The notes beneath the pieces were generated by a model, which saw only the letters and a list, made by a program, of their open reading frames with translations, was not told where the DNA came from and ran no database searches. This document shows positions 46,060 to 59,900 of a stretch of 64,000 nt of DNA, one piece after another. A program made the position numbers and the translations under genes. Origin of the DNA: Owenia fusiformis (lineage: Eukaryota > Annelida > Polychaeta > Sabellida > Oweniidae); assembly GCA_903813345.2 (NCBI GenBank), contig CAIIXF020000008.1, positions 25,468,822 to 25,532,821 of the forward strand, in the 5' to 3' direction. Positions within the stretch are counted from its first letter, which is position 1, and each line of letters begins with the position of its first letter.

Positions 46060-48578
46060 ATGTCTTTGGAAAATACCATAATGTTTTCTACATCACCTGG
46101 GGTAGTAATCGACAGGAAAAACACAAGGATAAATATGTCCACCACATTCAACCGAAAATGCTTGCCAAGTTCAGATGAAAAAAATATTGAAACAATCTGG
46201 GATAACAGAAAAAAGAAAAATAGCACATTATTTAATGGAACAAAATTTAGACTAGATACTGTGTGTCAGTTATTCAATAAAGAAACTTTGACATTTACTC
46301 TGAATTTGGGGTTGACAGATTACAAAGACTTTATTGGGACGAATTGGTCGCCAAATGCAAAGCAGATTCTTCAACATGGAGAAAATGAATATGGAAATAC
46401 ACAAGCTTGTATGTCAGATGCAATGGGCGTTGGTTCTCTTGTCCTGACTGCAGATAATCGTGCCATATTTTTGAAACGCAGCCAGTTTTGTGGAGAAGCT
46501 AATGGTCTTTATGACATTCCAGGTGGCCATGCAGAACCAAGTGTAAGTATGATGTAGCATAGGCGGGGTTGCCCCACCCCTAATGACTTTGACTGTCGGA
46601 GTTTTAGGGGAGGCATCAAAAGATCAATGTCTGATAGAAAACTAAATAAATCTAGTTTGGGGGGGAGGGGGTCAAAGCAATTTCAGTTTGCTATCCGACA
46701 AATTTCAACATTCCAATTTTTTGCAATTTCGACTCAAAATGCCTTAGAATAGTTTAAAAATAAAGACTTTACCAGATGCCTTCTTCACCAAAATGCATGC
46801 AACATGGAATATATTGTTGTTGACACATGTTTTAAGAATTATAAATAAAGTATAGTAGCCTACTGCCCCCATGAAAGTCCAAATTGAGTCGCTGAAATAT
46901 GTGAAAAGTCCGTGATCAACTTTCATTGTATTTAGTTTTGAGGGGGAGGGGGGGGGGTCCAACTCAAAACTAGATTTATTTAGTTTCCTATCAGACATTG
47001 AACTTTTGATGCCTCCTCTTAATAGGGTCATTAGGCCAGTAACAAATCTCATATGAATAAAGGCCCAGAGGTGCATTAATGCGCCTAGTTGTATAGTGTA
47101 GCCAGGATAAGGCAGATGAGGCAGCCTCATATATTTCTCTATCAGTGAAATTCTAATTACCGATGACAGATCCATAAATAAAGTGCATTAATTCATCTAT
47201 AATTCATCATAAACTAAGATTTAATAACTTCTTTAAAATTGAACCCTTCAAAGGCTGTATCATGTCCCAAACACGTGAGTAGGTGGGTGCGAGGTAAGTT
47301 TTTTATACATTAAGCCAATTTTTTCATATAAATACCAGTTTTTTCAGAATTGACATTTTTTGGCCTGATTTGTTTGTACATAAATAGTTACTAAAGAAAT
47401 AGTAATTTATCTTTCAGGAGTTGGTAGGGAAATTACCAATGCAAGAAATAGATCTCTCAGCGCTGAACGAGGAAGCTGTAATTGATGAAATATACAACTC
47501 AACACTCAGGGAAATCAGAGATGAAGTCAATGTTCCCCTGGATTCCCTCACAGAACCAATCTTAATGGGAATAGCTAGAAATATCACAAGTTCATATAGA
47601 CCTAGTGTTGAATTTTTTGTAAGGTAAAACAATTTTAACTTAAGCCAGCACTGATAGCTAGATTGAAATATATTGCAATTACCAATAACAAACTATATAA
47701 TAGACTAGATGCGAGTACAAGTAATATTGATTTACATCATTAAACAGTTAAATATGGCTTTGAAAATAAAATTGTTTATCAAGTTTGAAAATTTAATGGT
47801 TTTTTTTTGAAAGTGTGACTTCTAGTCCGGGGAGATTCCCCATAGACCCCATGTTATAAAATCACAAAATGTGAAATATCTTTTTTGTATTGGACAGATA
47901 ACATTTTCTTTCACTGGTCATATTTTAATTTGCATAACTTAAGGGTGATATGAAAATTGAACCACTAGAACAGATGAATATTAATTAAGTAAAAGGGAAC
48001 TTTCTACTATACCCGCCATGCCATCTGACTTGAACGAGCCTACTCACATCTGAGTTCGCATCTGATGTTACATATATGTATGCAAAAAATTAGTTGACAT
48101 TGCTTGATCCCAACTAAAAAAGTTAAGATAATGTGTTGCCGGTAGTTGGATCTCTTTCAGTATTTGGCTGAAAGGAAAAAAATCATAAAACTACAATTAC
48201 ATGTATTTGGCCTTTGACCTCTCTGCTGATCTTTTAATTTGAACACTTTTTGAACTATTGACATCAATGAAACAAGCCTTAATGAATATTTTTCACTTTT
48301 TTCATTCTCAATAAAATTAGTATGCATGAATAAGAATCATTGAATTATAAAAATCGTGAGTTAATTGTTTATGTACTTTCAGATGCAGTTTATCAGGTGA
48401 ACAAGTTGAAAAATTATATCATAAAGGTGGAGCAGAGGAGTATGAATCCACAACAATTGTATTCATTGCACTGGACAGAATAAAAAGTTTACAAAATGAT
48501 GACTTTTGGAATACTATGGCCCCTTCTGCCAAGGGATGTGTGAAACTTTTTCAGTTGAGTGAAATATCAGCTGAATGA
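46060..48578 (+). CDS. NUDT22: NUDT22, Nudix-type UDP-sugar hydrolase
   Basis: Three exons with matching phases: 46060-46542, 47418-47623 and 48383-48578 (TGA); 294 residues, against 303 in human. Human NUDT22 hydrolyses UDP-glucose and UDP-galactose to UMP and sugar 1-phosphate. Conserved segments: FRLDTVCQLFNKET region, LGLTDYKDFIGTNWSPNAKQ, GNTQACMSDAMGVGSLVLTA, LYDIPGGHAEPS, TLREIRDEVNVPLDSLTEPI then LMGIARN, SVEFFVRCSLSGEQV and YESTTIVFIA. The Nudix box is atypical, as in NUDT22 generally: the GGH part (end of exon 1) is separated from REIRDEV (exon 2) by an insertion. The ATG at 46060 is chosen as the first in frame. Intron 1 holds an inverted-repeat element. A piggyBac-like MITE begins 11 bp after the stop; AATAAA at 49317-49322 is a candidate polyadenylation signal. 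Confidence 0.93.
46608..47018. mobile_element. Inverted-repeat element in NUDT22 intron 1
   Basis: Left arm AGGCATCAAAAGATCAATGT then CTGATAGAAAACTAAATAAA and TCTAGTTTGGGGGG is mirrored by the right arm ending AACTTTTGATGCCTCC. Arms are about 60 bp, total about 410 bp, with G-rich inner edges. No coding content or clear target duplication. Confidence 0.7.
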
Positions 48579-48589
48579 ATCTGAATTAA

Positions 48590-48975
48590 CCCTAGAAGCT
48601 CTGAGGTAAAAAATCACACGAAGCCCCAAGAGTTAACCTCCCCCCTGGCCAAAAATTCTTTCCAAATCATATAGTTTTTTACCATTCTGAGCTGTTTCGG
48701 CCATTTTTGGGGCCTGCACATGGTAGAATTAGTGCTAGCTATTCTTGATTTTTTCTTGGAGCTGATGATTGCATAATTATAAATTGATTACACCTTATCA
48801 GAGGCATATAAAACATCATGTTTTCTATGTCTCTGACCATGTATACAGTTCTGCTGATTTTGTCAAATACATTTGTTATATCTAGCTCCAGCTACTGAGA
48901 ATTTTATCCTACCTCATGTCTATAAAAAGTTTCAGAGAAAAAAACTGCCTTTTGTACCCACTAGGGCTTCTAGGG
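48590..48975. mobile_element. piggyBac-like MITE in the NUDT22 3' UTR
   Basis: The ends CCCTAGAAGCTCT and AGGGCTTCTAGGG are inverted and flanked by TTAA on both sides (48586-48589 and 48976-48979). CCCTAGAA ends with a TTAA target are the hallmark of piggyBac. A single similar end (TTAACCCTAAAAGCTTGGGC) lies at 54543, just before BAZ1A exon 7. Confidence 0.75.
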
Positions 48976-48979
48976 TTAA

Positions 48980-50991
48980 TAGTAAACAGCAGGGAAATGT
49001 AGTAAGTGGAATTGTGGATGCATTGAAAGATACTGTAGTAAGATAATACTGGATTCTGTTGGTGCTGCCATCTTTATATCGGCCCAGAACCTATGGCTGT
49101 GGGAACATTATCGGATTCTCATGAACATTACATGCAATGAAAGTCCTGGACTATGAAAAAAATCATCAAATCAAACAAGAAGTCAAATAAAATACAATAT
49201 GTACAAATTTAGCATAAATGAATGTATACTATTTTTCAAACTGCAATTACTTATTTAGAAGATACGTAGAAAATCTCTAATTATTTTTAGATGTATTTTT
49301 ATATTACTTTGTATAAAATAAAGAATGTGGGAATAAAATAATGGAGATAAAAACCTATTACTCAAATGTTGTTGTTACTAATCCAACACCCTGTATTCAA
49401 GGTATTTTCAGAAAAAGTATTTTTGTTAAAACAATAATTTCAATGTCAGTTGATTGATAATGTGATAAATAAGGGGTAAACAATCCATACCTTTTCAAAC
49501 ATTTTGGGCTAGGCTAATTATCATCTTTTCCCATTAGGATAATTACATGCACACTTATCCAATGTTTTATTTCTCTCAGTAAGTCTTGGTGTCCAAAGGA
49601 GCAGGTAGGTTATTGCCAGCTTTTTTAGATAACCATAAGTTCTAAGAATCATTTTTCCACAAAAACAAATGGGTATGTTCAGATGTTTGCCCCATGTGTT
49701 ATTTTCAATAAATGACAATATAAGGAAAATAAAGTCAACTTGATCAACTCTTCAGCTGTCTCTAATCCACCCAACATCACCAATTTTCCCAAATTATGAC
49801 CCAATTATCATAAAAATGCGGGCATTTTTAGTTTTTAGTGCAAAGTTACATTGTACCTTTAGACATGCTTCATGCTGTTATTTGATTTTTGTGGTAAAGT
49901 CATTCTTAGAACTTTATTATGGCTGTCAGTTTTGGAATAACTTGCTATAAATAAATAAACTTGCTATAATTTGGACCCATCCTCTTACATTTCACTTGAG
50001 AATTAAAATTTCCACAAACAAAATCAACATTTACCCCCCCCCCCCCCAATGACTTAACATGTACATCTAATTGACATGATCATCACTAAAACAATATCCA
50101 GCAACACAACGAAAATGACTCCAAAATAAAGTAGCAATCAAATATGGATTACATTCAACTGGGTATTCCATGTCCAGAAGTGGGTTGAACAGGTAATCAT
50201 TACATTGAATGCCCCAATGATTGTGCCTGTAAGAGACCCTGGCCCCTGGGTAGCCTGGGTTTGGTCTATGGTTGGTCAGACTTATGAATTTGAACCCTTC
50301 ATATGTGTTACTTACTGTATGTTCAAAATATATTTACATTTTTGATCATTCAATAACTCTTAAACATTGGAGAAATAAGTAGATCTAACACCAGAGCAAT
50401 CGCAATCAAGGTTTAGGTTATGTATCCCATATATTGATTGTGTTATCCAGAGTACCTGGCCGCACAACTTTTCTGTCAATCACGATGACGTCACTAAATT
50501 TACACCAATCAAATTTCCGAATAAAATAGTAATGGCGGCAACTCCACCCACTTACAAATACAATTTTTACTTTCATTACAAATATGTTACGTTTTGTATG
50601 CATACTCTGTAAAAACAAAAAGCAGTAATATGACACTTATCACATAACTAGATCAATATTCATTCTTCCATTATGAGAAATTTGGTGTTGCATGGTGGTG
50701 TGGTTCATTAGATAACACCGTTGAAAGTACCCCTGACTCGAAAAATTTTTCACGTGAAATTGCAAAATGAATCAGTTCGAAGATTGACTTCCTTTGTCCT
50801 ACGTCGCGGTAAGTGGTTGTTTTTTTTCTCGATTATGTCACAAAGTTTCATCAATCCCTCGCTGAAAATATGTCCTAAAGTATCATGAAATGTTAAAGAA
50901 TCACCAGAACCTAAGTATATGCCTGATATTGACATTTTTGTTGAGAATTTGACCACTCAAATTTGACAAAAATTTCCCTCCAAAATTCAAG
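48980..50991. other. Spacer between NUDT22 and BAZ1A
   Basis: About 2 kb containing the rest of the NUDT22 3' UTR (AATAAA 49317-49322), a C homopolymer near 50034-50047, and the BAZ1A upstream region. An ATGGCGGCAACTCC motif at 50532 resembles a YY1/start-type element and might mark a transcription start. No gene supported. Confidence 0.4.
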
Positions 50992-53900
50992 ATGCCGCTG
51001 CTTCGACGACAACCATTTACGAAAGAAAAGCCACCAGCTGATCTCAAGCCGGATGAAGAAGTTTTCTATTGTCCACTAACTGAGGAAATATTTAGAGATT
51101 ATGAGTAAGTTGATATGTAACTGCTAAAACATCAGTTAGGCTATTCTGTGAAATAAACACAATTTGATTGTGCAATTCACACTGTGATACAAATCACTCA
51201 TTGTTCATCAACTTGATCAACTGAAAATTGTGGACAAGTATTCAGGTTTATGTCTACACATTCTTTTAGGGAATTCTTCGAGAGAATCATTCTGTGCAAT
51301 AGTTTGGTTTGGACCTGCTCAATCACTGGCCGGCCAGGGTTGACTTACCAAGAGGCGTTGGAGTCGGAAGAAAAGGCTAGAAAACATCTGTCAACCTTTC
51401 CAAAATATCTGCAGAAGCCTGTACTATACCTTGCTACACTAACTCATAGGAGTCGTCTAAATGATATGAATGATGATGTGTTTGTTTTTATGAAAGATCG
51501 TTTTTTCGTTGGGGAAACAGTTGAAGTCCTCAACGATGGAGAAAAGTAAGTTTTTTTCTTAGCATGGTCGTAGCCAAGATATAAATAGGCAAGGCAAATT
51601 TAGACTAAAGGATTTATGATGGAACTGCAAAATAATATTTTTTTGTAAAATTTTGACAAGGCTTGCTAGAAGATGTATGGAAATAACATTTTCTACACAA
51701 GACTAGAGTATAATTTGAAATGTTTGTAACTACTTTGAATTTAAAAAATAAGCAATCAAAGGACCATATTGAAACAGTATATGTAAAAATAGAAACATTT
51801 ATACATGTATACATGTCCTAACTTTTGTATATTTTAGTTTGTTTTGTAGTTTAGCTATCATACCTGTGGCCTCTTATATTTTGATGCTTCTCTGCCATGT
51901 TATTTTCGGAAATATTAACATGGCTGATTACAAAAGGCCACAGCATTGCTGCACATTATAAATAACTATCTGAAATATACAAAAGTTAGGACAAGTACAT
52001 ATGTTTCTAATTTTTATATACTGTTGCAATATAGTCATTTGATTGCTTATTTTTTAAATTCAAAGTAGTTACAAACATTTCAAATTATACTCTAGTCTTG
52101 TGTAGAAAATGTTATTTCCATACATCTTCTAGCATTTAAAATTATACTATATCTTTGGAGTGAAAGTCAATTTAAAACACATCATAATAGAAACTGATAA
52201 ATTAAAATTTGCCACAGTTAGGAAATAGTTAGTGTAAAACCAAACTTGTTGTAACTAAATAAATTATTTGTCATCTACATGTATTTGTTTTTATGGAGTT
52301 ATTTAAAGGTATTGCCTTCAAATCATCTTAAATACAGACATGGGCTTTCAACTATCAAATTTCATGACCAGCATATTTTCAATGCAAAAAGTTTTCTTAA
52401 TGGCCCATGAATCTTATCAAATAAAAACAATATGGTGGCTCATAATGAGTCTACTGGAATTCTAAGAAATTAGGAGAGTTTGGTAAATTCCTGTTTTTGA
52501 AATAGTCTTGCTAGTGATAAACAATTTGTGGAAAAGTTCACTATCTTTGAATATTGAGAGGGTGAATTATCTAAAGGATGCACGATCCAATATAAATCCT
52601 TGTGTTCGTCCATACTGTTTTGTGTTTTGTTTCATTTACCGGACATTTCATAAGAGACCATACTTTATGAGCAACATCAATGACAAGCGTTCAATTTGCT
52701 AAACACCATGCTAGCTTTTTAAAAATAATTTTGGTAATATAATTTATCCGTCTTCTCTGAAACAAATTTTATTTCAAAATGGGCCTAATTGTGTGATAAT
52801 TGTTAACCAAATTCATTTTTGTTTCCAGGAAAAACTGTAAGATTCTTGAGGTTGTTCAACCAGACAAAAATGCTGGTAAAGATTCTGATGATGAAGGCTC
52901 TTGCATTGTTCTAGATGACAGCACAGACAGTGAAGATGAACCTCTAAGGTATATGTCTTTAGCATTTTTAGCAAAGTCATTAACTTATAACAGCATCTTA
53001 TCACATAACAAAAGTGTCAAAAATTAAAGTTAAACATTTTATTGCTACAGAAAAAGTTTTGAGTGAAATACATGTTTGTGCCTGATGATGATTCTATCCT
53101 TGCTCGCATAGTACAGAGAACCTACCATAGGTGTCACTGTGTGCAGATAAAATGGCCCCCTGGTGGTGGTCCTGTGGATAACTACTGGGGCTGAAGGCAA
53201 TATAGCAATAATATTAAGGTGATACACAGTAGTACATGCGTTCATATTGTATTTCAATGCCCCTTTTGTTTATTTGTAGTAAAATTGCAAACGCTTCATT
53301 CATCAGCCCAGGAAAGTATCAGTATGTTGTCCAGGTAGATGGCACTAACAACATCCTGGTTGTAGATGCAGAAGATGTCAAGTAAGTATATTGTAATATA
53401 TTTTGCCTTCCACCACATCTGGTGGGCAATAGCAATTCTCTTTAGTTAGTTTCATATTTTGTGTAATGTAGACTCTTGATCTATTTTTTATGTCACCATC
53501 ATTTAACCATCAACTAACATATGTAACAAAATGGCAGGTGGTGACATTTTTGCATAATGTGTGTTTCTTGTCATCATTTGCATACAAGCTAGATTTGTTT
53601 GTAGAACATCTGTAGTTTATTTGAGGTACAAAAGTTGGGTGTTGGAAATTAAACTAGAGTTACATGTATTATTGGGAACAATTATTATTTTTAGTCGGAA
53701 AAAGGGACTCTACACACGAGATAAAAGCAAACTGTTTTTGAAGCAACATGGTGAAGTAACTCCAGAGGGAATCTGGAAGATTAAGGTAGGGTGGTTTACT
53801 TTGAGTGAAATGTTCTTGTTTCAGGGTAATATACACCTTTTAATGATTTATATTTCATTTGAACATCATATTCTTTTAATGTTGTTAAACTATTGTGTGT

Positions 53901-56900
53901 CCCACAAAAAAAGAAAAAGATATCCACATATTTGTGCCTGATGACGATTCTATCCTTGCTCGCATAGTACAGAGGACCCACCATAGGTGTCACTGTGTGC
54001 AGATAAAATGGCCCCCTGGTGGTGGTCCTGTGGATAACTACTGAGGCTGAAGGCATCCATCTTCTAATTCTTTATTTTAAAATCCAATATGATTCAATTT
54101 GATACCAGACCTTAAAAAATTGTTATTTTTTCTGTTATTTTCAGGATCGGTTTATAAAAAAATTCAAAGTCCCTGAGTGCAACTTCTCAGACTATTTCCC
54201 AGTCACCCCTACATTCCAAACTACTGTTGCAAAGAAGAAGCCAGCATCCAAATCAAGTACTTCCAAAGATGATGACATCATCAAGAAACATAAGAAGGAG
54301 AAAAAAGAAAAGAAATCCAAAGAAAACAAGGAAAAGGAGAGTAAGAAAAAGGAGAAAAAAGGAACAAAACAAGGTAATGTGACATTGAAACTTCATGTAT
54401 GGCACTATAAATGTCAAAAACTGTCTTGAATCTCCATTCAAAGTGTTCATTGTCTAAAATGTTTTTATAACCAGGGCTAAAACTAGTATTATTGTCAGAT
54501 TAGTTTTCATATCTGATATTTCCGTTTGCCATCTAGAAAGTTTTAACCCTAAAAGCTTGGGCACTGAATGCAACTGACATTTTAAAGCCAAAAAGAAGTT
54601 GTCTAAAGAAGCTCAGGAAAAGTTGAGGGATAAAGATTGGGAACCTAACGAGCCACACTTATCCACAAATAAGAGGTCAAGGTCAATAGAAAGTGTCGAC
54701 AAGGAAGATCTAGAAGATTCTATGAAGTCTGTGGATAATTCTGTTGTATCATTTGAGGATTCCTTGAACAATTCAGAGAGTTTGGAGTTTGCTCTCTTGT
54801 CTCCTACAGAAAGCCCAGATAGTAGGACCATAGATAAATCCTCATTTGCTTTGTTGTGTTACTGTTTATCATATGTTGTAACAGTATTTAAAGAGAGAAT
54901 CAGATCTAGCGAGCAGGCTCAACAAAAAATTGTTTCAATTTTAGAATATTTTTGGCTCATGTCATTCCTTGTCATGTCTATTTTCTAAAAATCACAAAAG
55001 TACATGCTTTATTCCAGGAAAACTAAAACATTTTACAATAATGTATTGTTTTTCTATAAGAATGGTTACCATTCTTATTATTTGGGAGAATTTAAACATT
55101 TTTCACCCATTTTTGCACTTTGAATCATTAATAACTTCACCAATTTATAACATATTGTGAATCTTTTGGGAGATATTGTATTTGATATTGTAATGAATAG
55201 ATTGGAAGGTCAATTGTACATGTTGCATGTAATTTTGTCACCCCCTATAGATCAGATTCTGCCTTTAAGTTTATTTTTGTTCATGTTCATTTTTCACGAT
55301 TTTAAGATGTATAACCTTTTTGCAAAGAAAATGAAAGCTGTAACTTTATTCTATTCAATACTTCATACTTTCATTAATATAGGGAGTAGGAACATGACTA
55401 CACATATTACTTGATATAAATGACCTGACACAATCTCCCCTCAGAGAATGAGAAACATAGTACTCTTGAAAGAATACTCATATATCAGTCTATATATTCT
55501 ATTATTTTTGCATTATGATGTGAATTTTGTGAACCATGGGAAATTTGGATATTTTGATTCTGGAACTTTTATTAAAATCAGTAAATGTATTGTATGTTAT
55601 TTCTACTGCAGTTAATAAGCCCATACCTGAGCCTGTAAAGAAGTTAACTCCAGAGGAGCGTGAGGCCCTAAAGGAGAAGTTCCGCCTGGAAAAAGAGAAA
55701 CAGAGACAGGAGGCTCTTGCAGTGAAGGCAGCTATGAAAGAGGAGCTCAAGAAGAAGTGGGAGGAGGAGAAATTGAAGAGGAAGGAGGAGAGAGATAAGG
55801 CAAGTGCTACAGTCATATCTCTAGCACTGTATAATGCAGGCTGTCCATAAAGTCTCTACACTTTACATAGACTTTGTATTGTAATTGTAAAAGACTTTAT
55901 GTACACCCCTTATATTAGCAGGGTGAATCTATATAATTATACTATGTCTCAAAATAGCCGTTGGAAAATATTGTTACTTGTAAAAACAAACATCAAATCA
56001 CTAAATGTAATTACAATGAAAAACAATAGATTTAGGATTTTGAATGAAATAGACCTGTAATTAGCCTAGTCCTATTTCCTTGTCAATCAAAATACTTGAC
56101 ATAAGATGCCATTATCTGAAATTAATTGAGAGACTTTAAATGTATTTAAAAAAGTATCTTGAGATTAGAGATGTAAAATCAACGTTATCTTGCTATAAAT
56201 TGCAATGATTACATTGTTATAGGAACGAGAGAAGAAGCGTGAAGAGATGAAGGTGAAAGCCCAACACATGAGAGAATGGAACAGACCGAGGGAAGATCTG
56301 CAATGTGAAGATCTCAAGGTAAAGATAATGCTCACATTGGAGATGTTCACTTTATAGGAGAGCTTTTTACATACAAGGTTTTACTATAGCTGATGACATT
56401 TTGGAAAATATTTTCCTCAAGAAATAGGACTTAATGCTATTAATTTTGTATAATAACATCATATTATTATCATATGTGCCTGATGATGATTCTATCCTTG
56501 CTCGCATAGTACAGAGGACCCACCATAGGTGTCACTGTGTGCAGATAAAATGGCCCCCTAGCGGTAGTCCCGTGGATAACTGCTTGGGCTGAAGGCAACA
56601 TTGTGAGATAACTGTACATTAAATTATCATTATCCATAATTTTGAACACCAACATTTATACAGCCTCGTATAGAAGGTTATCGGAGCACCTATTAAAACA
56701 AAAAAAAGAATTTAAAGTGAGCAAATGTCCAACAGTGAATTGTAGAGCGAGTATGTTTAAATTTGAGATTGGTTCCAGGATATGCCAGTTTCCATTCCTG
56801 TACAAACACGTATTCCCAATGAGCTGTTTGGAGAGGCTATGATGATATTAGAGTTCATCCATGTTTTCGGCAATCTGTTTGATGCTAAGACCAACCTCCC

Positions 56901-59900
56901 TGATGGACTGACTATAGGTAAGTAGTGTCTCAGTTTTACATGCTCCCTGAATCCAACTTTTGGACCAAAATTAAGCAAACATCTATCTGTATTAATAATG
57001 TATTTGTGTATTCATTTAGCAAACATGCATATTATGATAGTGAAATTAATGAGGTCGGTGTAAGATAATTATTACATACACTCTTTTACAGAGGACCTGG
57101 GAGAGGCTCTGATGGAGAAAGACTCCACTGGACCACTGTGTGATCTCCTTTTCTTTCTGCTCACAACAATATTTGACTTACAGACTGAGGAGGAGGCTGA
57201 AGAGAAAGAGATTGGCAAAAATGCTGGCACAGGTACTTTTTTATTTCACATTGCCAGGGCCTGTAGAACTCAGCTTCAGATGGCCATCTCTCATCTCTAT
57301 CCAATTATAGGTTGCATCCACAATTTAAACATTCTAATCAAAATTGAAAGACAAGACAGGTTACCATGTTATCGACCCAAACTTGCTGAAAAAATCAATC
57401 ATAATGAGATAAATAACTTTATTATCTGGCTTCATGGAATATCACTTGTGAAAGATGCACAGGTATGAAATATTTGTTCAATGCATGTATTGTCTAGTAT
57501 AGTACTTATGACACACAGCAATATGTGCCTTGTACCATAATAAGTCAATCTCAGATATAATATGAAATATCACAGGGGAATACAATTTGGTATTTTATTG
57601 ATTTTTTTAGAAATAATTCAAATGGCCCTTTTATGTTTTCAGATGAAATGGCAGACCATGAGAATATATCTGAGCTCTCACACGAGGCTCTTGTGAATGC
57701 TGCTACTGTGGCTTCCCAGTGGCCTCAACTCTATCATGGGGCTTCACTCAAGAAGCTCAGTCTAGACTCATTCACACTAACTGAAATCCTACGTCTTCAC
57801 TTCCTGTCCTCTGGGGCTCGTGGGAAGGCTGAGGACGCAAAGTTTCGATACCAACAGCGAGGAGGATATACCTCACTTGATGACCCAGGGCTGGAATTCC
57901 GCATGAGTGAACCAGAAATCATCAAAGCTCTCTCTACTGATAATGTCTTTGACATTCTGCCTGGTATGTGTTATTGAAACTAATTTAGTGTGCTCAACAC
58001 AATAAGGTATAAGACACTAATTCTTCCCATATCTATATCACAAAATACAGTACTTGCAACTCTCTCTGGTTGAGTCCTGGTATGGTGTTCAAAACTCCTG
58101 AAGCGAAAATTCATTATGCTGACCTCATGTAAAAATTACAATAATTACATAATTATAAATGCCACTTTTTACAGAGGACAAGCTAAAGATCATCCATGCT
58201 TTGATGAACCAACTGTTGACGTACGCAGCATCAAGAGACTTCATGGAAGACAACTTTGAGAAATTCCGTGAGGACACACAGAAGCTAAAGAATATAAGAT
58301 GGGATGAGCAGCGCAGACAGCGAGATGAAGCAGCAGCAAGGTGAATCTCAATTGTATACTTGTGAAGTTTACAATCATTAATTGATACTTGCCCTTATAA
58401 GTTAACTTCTGTATTCCATACCTGATGAGGTTTCAGGGACATATCCAGGAATATGTTCGATATCCGGGCAAATATATTTCGTATGTCCCGCATATGGCGT
58501 CATCCGGGACGTATGATGGCTATACATTCCACCCCGGGAATTCCTGTCACAACTATTTCAGCACTGAACTAAACAAAAGACAAGGATGGCAGACGAACAC
58601 AGTGAACAAAATTTAAAAACAAATAATGTGTTTTCTAAACCCCAATTATTTGTAGAGTGTGTTATAAATGATTTGAATTTGTGTTCAGGTACAGAAAGAA
58701 GATGGAAGAGAAGGCCAAGCAGAGAGAGAAGGACATGGCCAGGAAGGAGCAGATAAGGAAAGAACGTGAGGAGAGATTGAAACAGGATGAAATGAAAGCT
58801 GCTGGGTAAGCAATGCATTCCTTAATGTAATTTAATGCAAGCGATGCTCCTTGTTGTGCCACTGAAAGCAGAGAGATACCTCTGAATTTCTATGCCTTTT
58901 TATTACACTTTTATATAGTTTTCCAAAGTTGTTAATTTGTTCCTACATCTAGTCTGGTGAATGGTGAAACAACTCCAATGGAGACTGATGCAGAAGCTTC
59001 AAAAGAGAAAGAGAACCCTGAGACTAAGGAAGAAGAGAGGCCACGAAGGAAAGGACTTAGGGGCACTGATGAGAAGGACATCCCCTTGGAAGATATTGAT
59101 GATGACAAACTCACTGAGGAGCAAAAAGAAGAACTGAAGAGAAGGCAAGAGAAAGAAGAAAGAAAACAAGAGGAAGAAGAAACATATATAAGAGAAGAAT
59201 TCTTGAAGGTATGTTGAATTGAGACTACACTTCATCTCAGAAAGTTTACAAGAATTGCTGGAAGCCATTTGGTAGTCTCATTTATACAAATTACACTGGC
59301 TCCTTGAAAATCCCTACTATATCTGCCTACATGTATGTCAATTGTACCTGTGTTTATTGCATTAATTAACATCCAGATTTTAGAAACTATAATATACCTT
59401 AACCTTTATTTGGTGCAGGCAAAACTTTTCTTCTCTGTTTCAACCAAGTTGTTTATATGTTAAATTATGATTTCCAAATATTTGACCTGTTTTCATTTGT
59501 GTTGCCAATTGTAAGAAATTTAAGTGAACATCTCCCATTATTAAAAAGTGTTGCATCTGGTTTACAGCGTGAGAAAGAACTGTGTGAAACATTGATGCAG
59601 CTACAGCATGGGAATGCTATTACTCCTCTAGGACGCGACCGGGTCTACAGGAGATACTGGATGTTCAGATGTATGCCTGGCATCTTTGTGGAGGACAATG
59701 AAGAAGACGTGCCAGATGATGAATTCCAGGTAAACACCTTGACTCTGATATTTGATCTCTATTGTGGAGTCTTGACCAAAATGAGTGGAAGCGTATATGA
59801 TGAAAAAATGTAAGTTAACTTAAACAGTCTGATGCATTAAGAATTAAGCAGCTGACTTATGCATCCAATTGATAAATTGAAAATTAATGAGGATTTGAAA

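Noticed and set aside
54822-54988. Continuation of BAZ1A exon 7 to its stop
   Set aside because: The tail is hydrophobic and unlike BAZ1A; the donor after 54821 gives the phase needed by exon 8.
57233-57468. Open extension of BAZ1A exon 11 into the intron with a second donor (CAG|GTATGA)
   Set aside because: The longer form would shift phase relative to exon 12, and the extra peptide has no BAZ1A similarity.
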